Positions 14,077 through 22,886 of a stretch of 46,963 bases of DNA are shown here, in pieces. Under the pieces are notes generated by a model that saw only the letters and a program-made list of their open reading frames with translations, had not been told where the DNA came from and made no database searches. The number at the start of each line of letters is the position of its first letter. Position 1 is the first letter of the stretch. The position numbers and the translations under genes are program-made. This DNA is from an uncultured Pseudomonadota bacterium (lineage in GTDB: Bacteria; Myxococcota_A; UBA796; GCA-2862545), in assembly GCA_903861005.1 (NCBI GenBank), contig CAIOSP010000170.1:1-46963 (forward strand). The letters run 5' to 3'.

Positions 14077-15933
14077 CTACAAGCTCCGGCGCCGCAGCAG
14101 CGTCCCCAACGCCAGCGCGCCCGCCGCGCCAGGCACCAGCAGCAGCGCGAACACGGCCAGGATGCCCTCTTGGGTGGCGTTCATCGTCAGCGTGTCGCCC
14201 ATGTCGTCCGGGCGCTCACCCAGCTGATCGTCCTCGCCGGTGAGCCAGGCGACGGAGTCCAGGAACAGCTCGCGGTCGCTGCCGAACGCCAGGCTGCGGT
14301 TCCCAGCGAAGCTCGCGTCGCCGAACACGACCAGGCGCCCGCCCGCCTTGGGCGCGGGGAGCGGCACGGCCACGGCGTCGCCGAGCGCCGACACCCGACG
14401 GGAGGCCGCCTCCGTCGCCCGCGCGAGGAGCGTCGCCACGGTGTCGATCGGCGGGTCTGAGGACACGCTGACGCCGAGCTGATCGCCGACCGTCTTGCGG
14501 AGCGCGTCGATCCCCTCGGCGGACAGGCCCAGGTCCATGTCCAAGCGTGTGGCGTCGGACACGGGCCGGTCGCCCAGCGCGCCGGTGATCACCTGGGTGA
14601 CCGCCGCGCGCACGTCGGCTTCGTCCGCGCCTACCGTGGCGCCCGAGTCGGGCACCACGACGTTCTCGGGCGTGATCAGCTCGGACGCCACCGCCAACGG
14701 CAGCTCGCCCTGCGCCTCGTCCGGATCGCGCGCGTACGTAGAGCTGTCCTCGGCGAGGTCCTTCTCGGCCCACGACTGCTCGCCCGCGCGCAGCAGCACC
14801 CGCGCCGCCACGCCGGGTGTGTTCTCGGCCACGCCCACGCTGCGCGCGACGCTGAGCAGCGCGGCGCCGCGCAGCCCGTCGGTGATCGGGTGTGAGTCGA
14901 ACGCGCGCGGCGGCACCAGCAGACGCGACGCGTCCCCTGCCCCCGGCATCGCGCGGTCGGGGCTGGGGTCGAGCACCAGATCGTCGCCCACCGCCACGCC
15001 CAAGCTCGCGAACGACGCGGCCAGCGCAGGCGTCACGCCGGGCTCGAGCATGACCAGCACGCGACCGCCGCCGCGCAAGTAGCCGAGCAGCAGCCGACGC
15101 TCGTAGGCCAGCCAGTCCACCGTAGGCCGCGCGATCACCACCGCCTCGCAGCGCGGGTCGAGCCGCCCGGCGAGCGTGTTGGCGTGCAGCACCTGGACGT
15201 TCGCGCCCTCCAGCGCGAGCACCGCGTCGCCCATCCCGGCCGCGTTGCGGGTGTCGTCTGGGTCGGCCTCGCCGTGGCCTTCGGTCCAGCAGACCACGTG
15301 CACCGTGTCCGACGTCACGCGCACGATCGCGTCGGTGAGCGCGGACTCGTCGAACCGACCGGCGAGCGTCTCGTGGCGGTCGTCCTGCGTGATCACCACC
15401 TCACCCGCCAGCACGTCGACCTGGTGCTCGCGCGCCTTGAGCGGCTCCTTCACCGGGTCGATCCAGGTCAGCGACACGCGCGCGCTGCGCTCGGTATAGG
15501 CGCGCACCACCCGCGCGAACTCCTTCTGCGTGCTGGAGCCGTCGACGAAGAAGGCCAGGATCTGCACGTCTTGGTCGAGCCCGTCGAGCACGGACAGCGT
15601 GTGCGCCGACGGCGTGAAGCGCCGCCCTTGGGTCAGGTCGATCGTGTCGTCGACGCGCCGCACGCCCGCGTAGAGCAGGCCGCCCGCGACGGCCGCGCCC
15701 AGCACGACCAGCCACGCGGCGCCCCCGTGCCGCACGTCGCGACGCTGGGCAGCCTCATCCAGCCGATCGCGGTCGAGCGCGGCGTAGGTCAGCAGCAGCG
15801 TCGCCCCAGCGAAGGCCAGCTCCAGGCTGCGCTCGTCGGTGCCGCCGAGCAGCCACACCCGCACGCCGAAGCCCAGCACGCAGGCCGCGCCGATCAGGCC
15901 GAGCGCCCACACAAACTTGCGCAGCGCGCTCAT
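14077..15933 (-). CDS. GldG-like ABC auxiliary protein with an embedded ACP-like segment
   Basis: 618 aa from ATG 15933, chosen because it overlaps the permease stop as ATGA. Three N-terminal hydrophobic segments (~6-30, ~37-52, ~73-91) and a C-terminal one (~592-612) frame a large domain with GldG/DUF4350-type features: a DLTQGRRFTPSAHTLSVLDG strand-helix, WIDPVKEPLKAREHQVDVL, LLGYLRGGGRVLVMLEPGV and GRLVVFGDASFAGN. GldG/F/A form an ABC exporter needed for gliding in Bacteroidota; in other phyla the trio is common and of unknown role. Residues ~438-510 are unusual: VRAAVTQVITGALGDRPVSD, then DMDLGLSAEGIDALRK and LGVSVSSDPPIDTV resemble an acyl carrier protein, but the phosphopantetheine Ser position aligns with Ala. 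The gene is last in the kinase/ATPase/permease operon. Confidence 0.8.
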   Translation of the reverse strand: MSALRKFVWALGLIGAACVLGFGVRVWLLGGTDERSLELAFAGATLLLTYAALDRDRLDEAAQRRDVRHGGAAWLVVLGAAVAGGLLYAGVRRVDDTIDLTQGRRFTPSAHTLSVLDGLDQDVQILAFFVDGSSTQKEFARVVRAYTERSARVSLTWIDPVKEPLKAREHQVDVLAGEVVITQDDRHETLAGRFDESALTDAIVRVTSDTVHVVCWTEGHGEADPDDTRNAAGMGDAVLALEGANVQVLHANTLAGRLDPRCEAVVIARPTVDWLAYERRLLLGYLRGGGRVLVMLEPGVTPALAASFASLGVAVGDDLVLDPSPDRAMPGAGDASRLLVPPRAFDSHPITDGLRGAALLSVARSVGVAENTPGVAARVLLRAGEQSWAEKDLAEDSSTYARDPDEAQGELPLAVASELITPENVVVPDSGATVGADEADVRAAVTQVITGALGDRPVSDATRLDMDLGLSAEGIDALRKTVGDQLGVSVSSDPPIDTVATLLARATEAASRRVSALGDAVAVPLPAPKAGGRLVVFGDASFAGNRSLAFGSDRELFLDSVAWLTGEDDQLGERPDDMGDTLTMNATQEGILAVFALLLVPGAAGALALGTLLRRRSL

Positions 15934-16685
15934 GCGTACCGCCACGACGCGACGCGCTGCCGCAGCGCCACCACGCACCAGCCGGACAGCAACACGAAGT
16001 ACGCGACGTCCGACGCGCGCAGCGCCCCGCGCGCCATGTCACCGACGTGGGTGGCGATGGAGATCTGCGACACGAACGACGTGGGGTCGGGGTTGAGCCA
16101 GCCGACGATCCACAGCACCAGCGTCACCGAGAACGACAGCACCAGCGCCACCAGCGCCTGGTCCGTCAGCGCCGACGCCAGCGTGCCGAGCGCGCACAGG
16201 GCCGCGCCCAACAGCACCAGCGACAGGTAGCCCCCCGCGAGCGCGCCCGGGTCCAGCGCGCCAAACGGCGTCAGCGCCAGCGGCATCCACAGCGTACACG
16301 CGAGCAGCAGCCCGACGAAGGCCCACGCGCCGCCCAGCTTGCCCAGCGCGATCTGCCACGCCGACACCGGGCTGGTCGCCAGCAGGTCGAGCGTGCCCAG
16401 CCGCTGCTCGTCCGCGAACGAGCGCATGGTGACCGCGGGGCACACCACCAGCAGCAGGATCGCCACGTTGCCGAAGAACGGCGCGAGCAGGTGGTCGACC
16501 AAGCTCATGCGCACGTCGCTGTAAGGGTCGTAGGCCAAGTCGCCGGAGCGGGCTAGGTAGTTGTCGACCAGCGCCAGCCAGAACGCGCCCGTCAGGAACA
16601 GGAAGCCGCCCAGCACAAGCCAGCCGGTGGCGGTGTGCAGCAGCGAGCGCACCTCGCGCCGCGCGATGGCCCACACCACCCTCAT
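15930..16685 (-). CDS. ABC-2 type permease, GldF-like
   Basis: 251 aa from ATG 16685, overlapping the ATPase stop by ATGA; its own stop overlaps the next start in the same way. About six membrane segments are visible, e.g. WLVLGGFLFLTGAFWLALV (~22-40), VAILLLVVCPAVTM (~74-88), WAFVGLLLACTLWMPLAL (~120-138), ALVALVLSFSVTLVLWIVG and VAYFVLLSGWCVVAL. The soluble link MRSFADEQRLGTLDLLATSP is the conserved cytoplasmic signature of GldF/NosY-type permeases. It is expected to pair with the ATPase upstream and the GldG-like protein downstream. Confidence 0.9.
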   Translation of the reverse strand: MRVVWAIARREVRSLLHTATGWLVLGGFLFLTGAFWLALVDNYLARSGDLAYDPYSDVRMSLVDHLLAPFFGNVAILLLVVCPAVTMRSFADEQRLGTLDLLATSPVSAWQIALGKLGGAWAFVGLLLACTLWMPLALTPFGALDPGALAGGYLSLVLLGAALCALGTLASALTDQALVALVLSFSVTLVLWIVGWLNPDPTSFVSQISIATHVGDMARGALRASDVAYFVLLSGWCVVALRQRVASWRYA

Positions 16686-17572
16686 GCGTCCTCCCGGGCC
16701 AGACGCACGAACAGGTCCTCCAGGCCGCTCGGCGACCCAAGCTCCAGCAGGTCGAACGGCGCCGCCGCCCGCGCGACCGCCGCCCGCAGGTCGCCCTCGC
16801 CGCGCACCAGCAACGTGCCGTCCACCGGCGAGTCGACCGAGCCCACGCCCGGCACCGCCGCCAGCGCCGCCGCCGCCCCGTCGACCCGACCGACCCGCAC
16901 GCGCACGACGCCCCCGCCGCCGATCGCGTCCAGGCGCGAGTCCAGCACGACGCGACCGTGGTGCAGGGCGATCACGCGGTCGCAGGTCGACTCCACCTCG
17001 GCCAGCACGTGGGTGGAGAGCAGCACGGTCACGTCGCCCGCCGCCAGCCTGCGCACGAGCGCGCGCATCTCCACGCGCTGCACCGGGTCCAAGCCGGACG
17101 CGGGCTCGTCGAGCAAGAGCACCTTGGGCGAGTGGACCAGCGCCGCGGCCAACCCCACGCGCTGCTTGAAGCCCTTCGACAGCCGCCCGATCGGGCGCGC
17201 CGCCACCTCGCGCACCGCGGCCAGCTCCAGCGCGCGCGCCACGGCCTCCGCCACGTCGTTCACCCCGTGCAGGGTGGCGGCGTACGACAGGAAGTCGGCG
17301 ACGCCCATGTCGGCGTAGAGCGGCGGGCGCTCGGGCAGGAAGCCGACCACGCGCTTCACGGCGATCGGATCCGCGAACACGTCGTGCCCGTCGATCTGAA
17401 CGGACCCCGACGACGCGGCGAGCGCGCCCGCCAGGATGCGCATGGTCGTCGACTTTCCCGCGCCGTTCGGCCCCAGCAGCCCCACGACCTCGCCGCGACC
17501 CACCGTGAAGTCGATGCCTTGAATCGCGGTGCGGGCGCCGTAGGTCCGCGTGAGCGCGCGTGCTTGGATCAT
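16682..17572 (-). CDS. ABC transporter ATPase, GldA-like
   Basis: 296 aa from ATG 17572. Walker A is GPNGAGKST (34-42), the signature is LSKGFKQR (131-138, in place of LSGGQ, as usual in this subfamily), and Walker B is VLLLDEP (151-157) followed by ASGLDP. The C-terminal ~75 residues form the extra domain seen in GldA/CcmA-type ATPases (RVGRVDGAAAALAAVPGVG and similar). It starts 4 nt after the kinase stop and overlaps the permease by 4 nt, so all four genes are one operon. It drives the exporter formed with the downstream genes; the substrate is unknown. Confidence 0.93.
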   Translation of the reverse strand: MIQARALTRTYGARTAIQGIDFTVGRGEVVGLLGPNGAGKSTTMRILAGALAASSGSVQIDGHDVFADPIAVKRVVGFLPERPPLYADMGVADFLSYAATLHGVNDVAEAVARALELAAVREVAARPIGRLSKGFKQRVGLAAALVHSPKVLLLDEPASGLDPVQRVEMRALVRRLAAGDVTVLLSTHVLAEVESTCDRVIALHHGRVVLDSRLDAIGGGGVVRVRVGRVDGAAAALAAVPGVGSVDSPVDGTLLVRGEGDLRAAVARAAAPFDLLELGSPSGLEDLFVRLAREDA

Positions 17573-17576
17573 CGCG

Positions 17577-19007
17577 CTACTTGGGCCCCTGGGCCTCGGC
17601 CATCCCCGTGTAGTTGCACGGCTGGACCGGGCGGTCGTCGATGCTGATCGCGCCCTCGCCGCGCTCCATCACGTAGCGCACCACCTCGCCGTCCTTCGCC
17701 TCGAACGGGCAGGTGATGGTGTGGCCGTCCTCAAACGACAGGTCGAGCTCCTGGCGACCCGGGGCGAGGTCGAGCGAGCCCGGCACCGCCAAGCTCAGGA
17801 TGCCCACGCGCGCGCGCGAGTCGGACGGGAACCAGAAGCGCACCCGGGCGGTGTCGATGGCCGCGGCTGAGGTCTGCTGGTGCATCTGCTGGCTGAACGC
17901 CTTGTTCGCCGCGATGCTGCCAAACGCGACCAACAGCCCGAACAGCGCGCCGAGGAAGATCGCCGGCTGCTTGTGCATCTCGGGGCTTCGGGGCGTGGGC
18001 GGCGGCAGGTCGACCGCGCGGTCCATCGGCCCGGTGAAGAAGTCCTTGTCCTGCAGGCGACCGATGGCGACCTTGAGCGGGACGCGTCGACGCTCGGCGT
18101 AGAGCGGCTCGACCACGCTGCGCGCGAACTCTTCGAGCGACACGCGGTGGGCCGGGTCGATGCTGTCGACCAGGCGCTGAAGCTCGGCCGCCGCGTCACG
18201 CGCCGACGGTCGGAAGTCCACGTCGTACGCGCACATGCGACGGATCAGACGGCGCAGATCCTCCGCCGCCTCGCGCGACAGGCCCTCGGGGCTGAGCGGG
18301 TCGACGTGGCGCGACATGGAGCGGTCGTGCGTGGCCGAGTTGACCGACAGCGCCATGATGTTGCCGGCGAGCAGCTCGTAGAGCGACATGCCGGCGCTGT
18401 AGATGTCGACCGCGGGCGTGTCCGGGGAGCGGTCCAGGCGCTCAGGCGCCATGTAGGGCCGCGAGCCCATGACCACCGAGTCCGTCTTGGCCTCACGGCC
18501 GCTGAACTGGCCGGTGGCGATGCCGAAGTCCACGACCTTGAGCTGGCCGTGCACCGACAGCAGCATGTTCGACGGCTTGATGTCGCGGTGGATGACACGC
18601 AGGGGCTGGCCGTCATCGCCGATCGACTCGTTGTAGGACGCGTCGATCGCCACGCAGGTCAGGCGCATGACCTCCATCGCCACGCTGGCCGGCATGCCCT
18701 GCGGGAAGCGCTTCACCAGCGTCTTGAGGTCCAGCCCGCGGACCAGCTCCATGACCAGAACGGGGCGGCCCTGGAATTCAACCAGCTGCTCGACGCGCAC
18801 GATGTTCGGGTGGAACAGGCGCGACAGCAGTCGCGCCTCGTCACGGGTGCGCTGGAGCACCTTGGGGTTGGACGCGTACTCCTGCTTGAGGATCTTGATC
18901 GCGACCTGACGACGCAACGGGTCCGCGTTCAGACGCGCGACGCACACCGCGCCGAACGCCCCTTCTCCCAGGACCTCCAGGATCTCGAACGGCACCTCGT
19001 TCGGCAC
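17577..19007 (-). CDS. Hanks-type Ser/Thr protein kinase with a C-terminal membrane anchor
   Basis: 476 aa. The start chosen is GTG 19007, with GGGGAGG at 6-nt spacing; reading further upstream would add 100 residues that run into the divergent rhomboid gene. The kinase domain is complete: glycine loop GEGAFGAV (14-21), VAIK (K38), HRDIKPSN (140-147), DFG (160-162) and APE (187-189). A juxtamembrane region rich in Pro precedes the single membrane segment AIFLGALFGLLVAFGSIAA (~349-367). The ~110 C-terminal residues lie outside the membrane and contain PEGA-like strands (PGSLDLAPGRQELDLSFEDG). It is the first gene of an operon with the GldA/F/G-like trio, suggesting phosphorylation control of that transporter, which is inferred. 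Confidence 0.93.
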   Translation of the reverse strand: MPNEVPFEILEVLGEGAFGAVCVARLNADPLRRQVAIKILKQEYASNPKVLQRTRDEARLLSRLFHPNIVRVEQLVEFQGRPVLVMELVRGLDLKTLVKRFPQGMPASVAMEVMRLTCVAIDASYNESIGDDGQPLRVIHRDIKPSNMLLSVHGQLKVVDFGIATGQFSGREAKTDSVVMGSRPYMAPERLDRSPDTPAVDIYSAGMSLYELLAGNIMALSVNSATHDRSMSRHVDPLSPEGLSREAAEDLRRLIRRMCAYDVDFRPSARDAAAELQRLVDSIDPAHRVSLEEFARSVVEPLYAERRRVPLKVAIGRLQDKDFFTGPMDRAVDLPPPTPRSPEMHKQPAIFLGALFGLLVAFGSIAANKAFSQQMHQQTSAAAIDTARVRFWFPSDSRARVGILSLAVPGSLDLAPGRQELDLSFEDGHTITCPFEAKDGEVVRYVMERGEGAISIDDRPVQPCNYTGMAEAQGPK

Positions 19008-19089
19008 GCCATGCCTCCCCCGCGCAGAATAGCGTGCTAGACGTTCGCAAACCCGCCGAGTCTGCACGACCCGGTCTGGAGCGCGCGCA

Positions 19090-20004
19090 ATGCGCAACAT
19101 CGGTCGCCTCGACGATGCCGCCCAGGCGCGGATCTTCTCGGATCTCCTCTTCTCCCGAGGGGTCGCCAACGACGTCCGCCCCGCAGACGGCGACCATGCC
19201 ATCTGGGTACACGACGACGCGCGCGTGGACGAGTCCAAGGCCCTGATGGCCGAGTACAAGGCCGAGCCGGGCGCGGAGCGCTTCCGGGCGGACGCCGCCA
19301 GCGGCAAGGCCCGCCGCGCCGAGACCCGCCGTAAGGACGACGCCTACCGGGACCGCGTAAAGGCCGCGCAGGCGTCCATGTACGGCGTGCACGGGCGAGG
19401 CTGGGTCACCATGACCATGCTCGCGCTGTCCGTGCTGGTGGCCGTGCTGTCCAAGCTGGGCTCCGAGCCGGACAAGATCCCCTTCCTGTTCTTCACGCTC
19501 GCGCCCGCCAACAAGCTGCTTCCCGAGATCCAGGCCGGTCAGCTCTGGCGTCTGGTCACGCCGATCTTCGTCCACTTTGGCGTCATCCACCTGCTCTTCA
19601 ACATGTCGATGTGGTGGTCCTGGGGTCAGCAGATCGAGGTCCGCAAGGGCCTGAAGTTCTTCCTGCCCATGGTCCTGGCCAGCGCGGTCGCGTCCAACCT
19701 GGTGCAGTGGGGCTGGACCTTGACCACCGAGCCCCACTCGGTGTCGCTGTTCGGCGGCATGTCGGGCGTGCTCTACGCGCTGTTCGGCTACGCCTTCATG
19801 AAGGGCCGGATCGACCCGCTCGACGGCATCGCCGTGCCCGACAACACCTCGATCCAACTGGTCGGCTGGCTGCTGCTGTGCATGACCGGCTTCATGGGCT
19901 CCATCGCGAACGGCGCGCACGTGGGCGGCATGATCTTCGGCGGGATCTGGGCCTTCGTCGACGTCGCGTGGTTCCGCTGGCGCAAGAAGGGGATGCGGCG
20001 GTGA
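19090..20004 (+). CDS. GlpG-like rhomboid intramembrane serine protease
   Basis: 304 aa from ATG 19090. The N-terminal ~100 residues are soluble and charged, as in the GlpG cytoplasmic domain. The rhomboid core follows: HFGVIHLLFNM with the HxxxN oxyanion pair (H167, N171), the catalytic Ser in FGGMSGVLYALFG (S225), and the catalytic His in SIANGAHVGG (H277). About six membrane segments can be counted. Rhomboids cleave membrane proteins within the bilayer; the substrate is unknown. The stop overlaps the next start as GTGA, linking it to the fluoride channel. A TGCTAGAC hexamer at 19035 is a possible extended -10 for it. Confidence 0.95.
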   Translation: MRNIGRLDDAAQARIFSDLLFSRGVANDVRPADGDHAIWVHDDARVDESKALMAEYKAEPGAERFRADAASGKARRAETRRKDDAYRDRVKAAQASMYGVHGRGWVTMTMLALSVLVAVLSKLGSEPDKIPFLFFTLAPANKLLPEIQAGQLWRLVTPIFVHFGVIHLLFNMSMWWSWGQQIEVRKGLKFFLPMVLASAVASNLVQWGWTLTTEPHSVSLFGGMSGVLYALFGYAFMKGRIDPLDGIAVPDNTSIQLVGWLLLCMTGFMGSIANGAHVGGMIFGGIWAFVDVAWFRWRKKGMRR

Positions 20005-20360
20005 GCCAGGCCCTGCTGGTGATGCTCGGCGGCGCGCTGGGCTCGGTGTCGCGCTGGGGCCTGACGCTGCTCATCCCGGCGCCGTGGGGCGTGTGGCTGA
20101 TCAACCTCATCGGGTGCGCGCTGCTCTCGTTCCTGATGCACCCTTCGGCGCCGTTGTCGTCCGACGCGCGGCTGCTGCTGGGCACGGGCGTGATGGGCGG
20201 GTTCACCACCTACAGCACCTTCAACCACAACGTGCTGACGCTGCTGGTCGCCGGTCAGCCGGGTCGCGCGGCGTGGCTGGCCGCGGCCACCTTCGGCGCC
20301 TGTCTGGCGGGTGGCGCGGCGGGCTGGTTGCTGGCCGACCGCGTATTCAGCGCGTCGTAG
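20001..20360 (+). CDS. crcB: Fluoride channel, CrcB/Fluc family
   Basis: 119 aa from GTG 20001, overlapping the rhomboid stop by 4 nt. It has four hydrophobic segments and the family signatures GGALGSVSRW near the N-terminus, GVWLINLIGCALLSF (with the conserved Asn) and GVMGGFTTYSTFN (the Phe/Thr-rich pore region). CrcB dimers export toxic F- across the inner membrane. No riboswitch can precede it because the gene overlaps the rhomboid coding sequence, so fluoride control, if any, would act on the whole transcript. Confidence 0.93.
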   Translation: MSQALLVMLGGALGSVSRWGLTLLIPAPWGVWLINLIGCALLSFLMHPSAPLSSDARLLLGTGVMGGFTTYSTFNHNVLTLLVAGQPGRAAWLAAATFGACLAGGAAGWLLADRVFSAS

Positions 20361-20444
20361 AAGCCCGGCGCGCTTGCTCCTGAAGGGCCGATCGGCCCCG
20401 GACGGAGTAGTGCCGTGCGACCCTGACGCGCCCGGAGCGATGCC

Positions 20445-22040
20445 ATCGCCGAGACCCCGCCGGACACCAAGCGACCCTCCACTGGCGCCGCCGGCCTGGT
20501 CGCCATCGGCATCCTCGCGAGCCGCCTGGTCGGGCTGGTCCGCCAGCGCGTGTTCGCGCACTACTTCGGCAACGGCGACGCCGCGGACGCTTTCAACGCG
20601 GCCATGCGCATCCCCAACCTGCTGCAGAACCTGTTCGGCGAAGGGGTCCTGTCGGCGTCGTTCATCCCGGTCTACGCGGGCCTGCTGGGCAAGGGTGACC
20701 CCAAGGAGGCCGGACGCGTCGCGGGCGTGATCGCGTCGCTGCTGACCCTGCTGACCGCGGTGATGGTGGCGCTGGGCGTGCTGGTGACGCCGTACGTCAT
20801 CGACGTCGTCGCGCCCGGCTTTGAGGGCGAGAAGCGGCAGGCGACCATCGACCTAGTCCGCATCTTCTTTCCAGGCATCGGGCTGCTGGTGCTGTCGGCG
20901 TGGTGCCTGGGCGTGCTCAACAGCCACCGGCGCTTCCTGCTGTCGTACTCAGCGCCGGTGGTGTGGTCGGGCGTGATGATCGCGGCGATGACCTGGTTCG
21001 GCGCCACGTCGTCGGGCTACGACCTGGCGGCCTGGGTGGCGTGGGGCGCGGTGCTGGGCTCGCTCGCGCAGCTGCTGGTGCAGGTCCCCACGGTGCTCGC
21101 GCTGGACACGAACCTGCGCTTTGGCGTGGAGACGCAGTCCCCTGCGGTGCGCGAAGTGTTCCGGAACTTCGGCCCGGTCGTGGTCAGCCGTGGTGTCGTG
21201 CAGGTCAGCAGCTACGTCGACGGCATCCTGGCGAGCCTGCTGCCCTCAGGCTCCGTGGCGGCGCTCGGCTACGGCCAGACCATCGCCTACCTGCCGATCA
21301 GCCTGTTCGGGATGGCCGTGTCCGCGTCCGAGCTGCCCGAGATGGCCCGCGCCACCGGGTCGGTCGAGGAGGTCGCCAGCTACCTGCGCGCGAGGCTCGA
21401 CGGCGGACTGCGCCGGATCGCGTTCCTGGTCGTGCCGTCCACCGTGGCGCTGCTGCTCCTGGGCGACGTGATCGCGGCGCTACTCTACCAGACCGGCCAG
21501 TTCACCCACGACGACGCCGTGTGGGTGTGGAGCATCCTGGCCGGGTCGGCGGTGGGCCTGCTCGCGGCCACCATGGGGCGCCTCTACTCGTCCACCTTCT
21601 ACGCCCTGCGCGACACGCGGACGCCGCTGCGCTTCGCGGTGATCCGCGTCGTGCTCACCACGGTGCTCGGGTACGGCTGCGCCTTGTGGGTCCCTGGCTG
21701 GCTGGGCCTCGGCGCGCAGTGGGGCGTCGCGGGCCTGACCGCGTCGGCAGGTGTGTCCGGCTGGGTGGAGTTCGCGCTGCTGCGCCGGTCGCTGAACGCG
21801 CGCATCGGCGTGACCGGCGTGGCCCGCGGCCTGATGGTGCGCCTGTACGCCGCGGCGCTCGCCGGCGCGGCGCTGGCGTGGTGCGTGAAGCTGGGCCTGG
21901 CGGGCCAAGGTCCGTGGGTCGTCGGCCCGTTGGCGCTCGGCGTGTACGGCGTCACCTACTTCGCCGTGACGGCAGCCTCGGGCGTGCCGGAGTCGGGCGC
22001 CATCGCGAGCGCGGTCCGCAGACGCTTGCTGCGGCGCTGA
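20445..22040 (+). CDS. murJ: Lipid II flippase MurJ (MviN), with no standard start codon in frame
   Basis: About 531 aa if counted from 20445. The body is an intact MurJ: LASRLVGLVRQRVFAHYFGN, DAADAFNAAMRIPNLLQNLF, GEGVLSASFIPVY and FPGIGLLVLSAWCLGVLNSH are family signatures, and about 14 membrane segments follow. The first ATG/GTG in frame (GTG 20550) would remove the first membrane helix (GLVAIGILASRLVGLV), which is clearly encoded upstream in the same frame. An in-frame stop lies at 20424-20426, and between it and 20550 there is no ATG, GTG or TTG. ATC at 20445 has GGAG (20434-20437) at a proper 7-nt distance. ATG 20440 is in another frame and too close to that site. Either initiation uses a non-standard codon or the sequence has a small indel. 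MurJ flips lipid II for peptidoglycan synthesis. Confidence 0.9.
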   Translation: MAETPPDTKRPSTGAAGLVAIGILASRLVGLVRQRVFAHYFGNGDAADAFNAAMRIPNLLQNLFGEGVLSASFIPVYAGLLGKGDPKEAGRVAGVIASLLTLLTAVMVALGVLVTPYVIDVVAPGFEGEKRQATIDLVRIFFPGIGLLVLSAWCLGVLNSHRRFLLSYSAPVVWSGVMIAAMTWFGATSSGYDLAAWVAWGAVLGSLAQLLVQVPTVLALDTNLRFGVETQSPAVREVFRNFGPVVVSRGVVQVSSYVDGILASLLPSGSVAALGYGQTIAYLPISLFGMAVSASELPEMARATGSVEEVASYLRARLDGGLRRIAFLVVPSTVALLLLGDVIAALLYQTGQFTHDDAVWVWSILAGSAVGLLAATMGRLYSSTFYALRDTRTPLRFAVIRVVLTTVLGYGCALWVPGWLGLGAQWGVAGLTASAGVSGWVEFALLRRSLNARIGVTGVARGLMVRLYAAALAGAALAWCVKLGLAGQGPWVVGPLALGVYGVTYFAVTAASGVPESGAIASAVRRRLLRR

Positions 22041-22169
22041 TCGCGGAGGTCCACAAGCGTCGCGCCGTCGCGCCCGCGCTGGACCCACCCCGAGCCCCGC
22101 AATACTCCCCGCGGCATCGCCACTTGGGCCGAACACGTCGTTCGACCACGCGGTCTCCGGAGCCTCGGC

Positions 22170-22886
22170 ATGGGCCTCTTCCAACGCTTCGTGAACTTCT
22201 TCTCCGGCTTGTTCGGCAATGGCATGTCGAGCCTGGAGAATTCCAACCCGGCCGCGGTCTACGAGGCCGCGATCGCCGAGCGCATCCGCCGCCACAAGGA
22301 CCTCAAGAAGGCCGTGAGCAGCATCGTCTACCTGCGCAACAAGACCAACGAGGAGCTTGAGGCCAAGGAGAAGGAGCTCAAGGAGGTCGCCAGCCAGATC
22401 CCCATCGCGGTGGAGGAGGGTGAGGATGAGGTCGCGCTGGTGCTGCTGCAGCGGCAGGAGGGCCTGACCACGTCGATCGCCAGCCTCAAGGACGAGCTGA
22501 CCAAGATCGAGACCCAGGCGGAGGAGGCCAAGGAGGCGCTCATCCAGTTCCAGGGCGAGATCACCAAGCTCCAGCGCGAGAAGGACGAGATGCTCGCCAA
22601 GAAGGCCACGGCCGAGGCCCGCATCCAGATCCAGGAGTCGCTGTCCGGCTTCTCGGTCGACGCCGATGTCCAGGCGCTCGAGAACGTCCGCACGTCCATC
22701 CACAAGCTCCGCGCCGAGGCCGACGTCGGCGCCGAGATGGGCGACGCGTCGATCGACCAGAAGCTGAAGAAGATCAAGGAGAAGGCCGCGTCGGTCACGG
22801 CCCAGGGCCAGCTCGACGAGCTCAAGCTCCAGATGGCGGCGCGCAAGGCCCAGGCCGACGCCTCCGCCATCAAGAAGACCATGTGA
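22170..22886 (+). CDS. PspA/IM30 family membrane-stress protein
   Basis: 238 aa from ATG 22170. It begins with an amphipathic membrane-binding helix (MGLFQRFVNFFSGLFGN) and is then almost entirely helical and charged, with a long coiled coil (~45-160; LKDELTKIETQAEEAKEAL and similar) typical of PspA, which forms oligomeric rods that stabilise damaged membranes. The next gene starts within its last codons (ATGTGA), so they are coupled. Upstream, 22041-22169 has no other gene. Confidence 0.9.
   Translation: MGLFQRFVNFFSGLFGNGMSSLENSNPAAVYEAAIAERIRRHKDLKKAVSSIVYLRNKTNEELEAKEKELKEVASQIPIAVEEGEDEVALVLLQRQEGLTTSIASLKDELTKIETQAEEAKEALIQFQGEITKLQREKDEMLAKKATAEARIQIQESLSGFSVDADVQALENVRTSIHKLRAEADVGAEMGDASIDQKLKKIKEKAASVTAQGQLDELKLQMAARKAQADASAIKKTM

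Noticed and set aside
17577-19307. 100-residue N-terminal extension of the kinase
   Set aside because: It would overlap the divergent rhomboid gene and has no kinase resemblance; GTG 19007 has a strong ribosome binding site and begins just before the kinase domain.
20001-20360. Fluoride riboswitch for crcB
   Set aside because: The start lies inside the rhomboid coding sequence; no aptamer-like structure is visible in the non-coding space upstream of the rhomboid gene.
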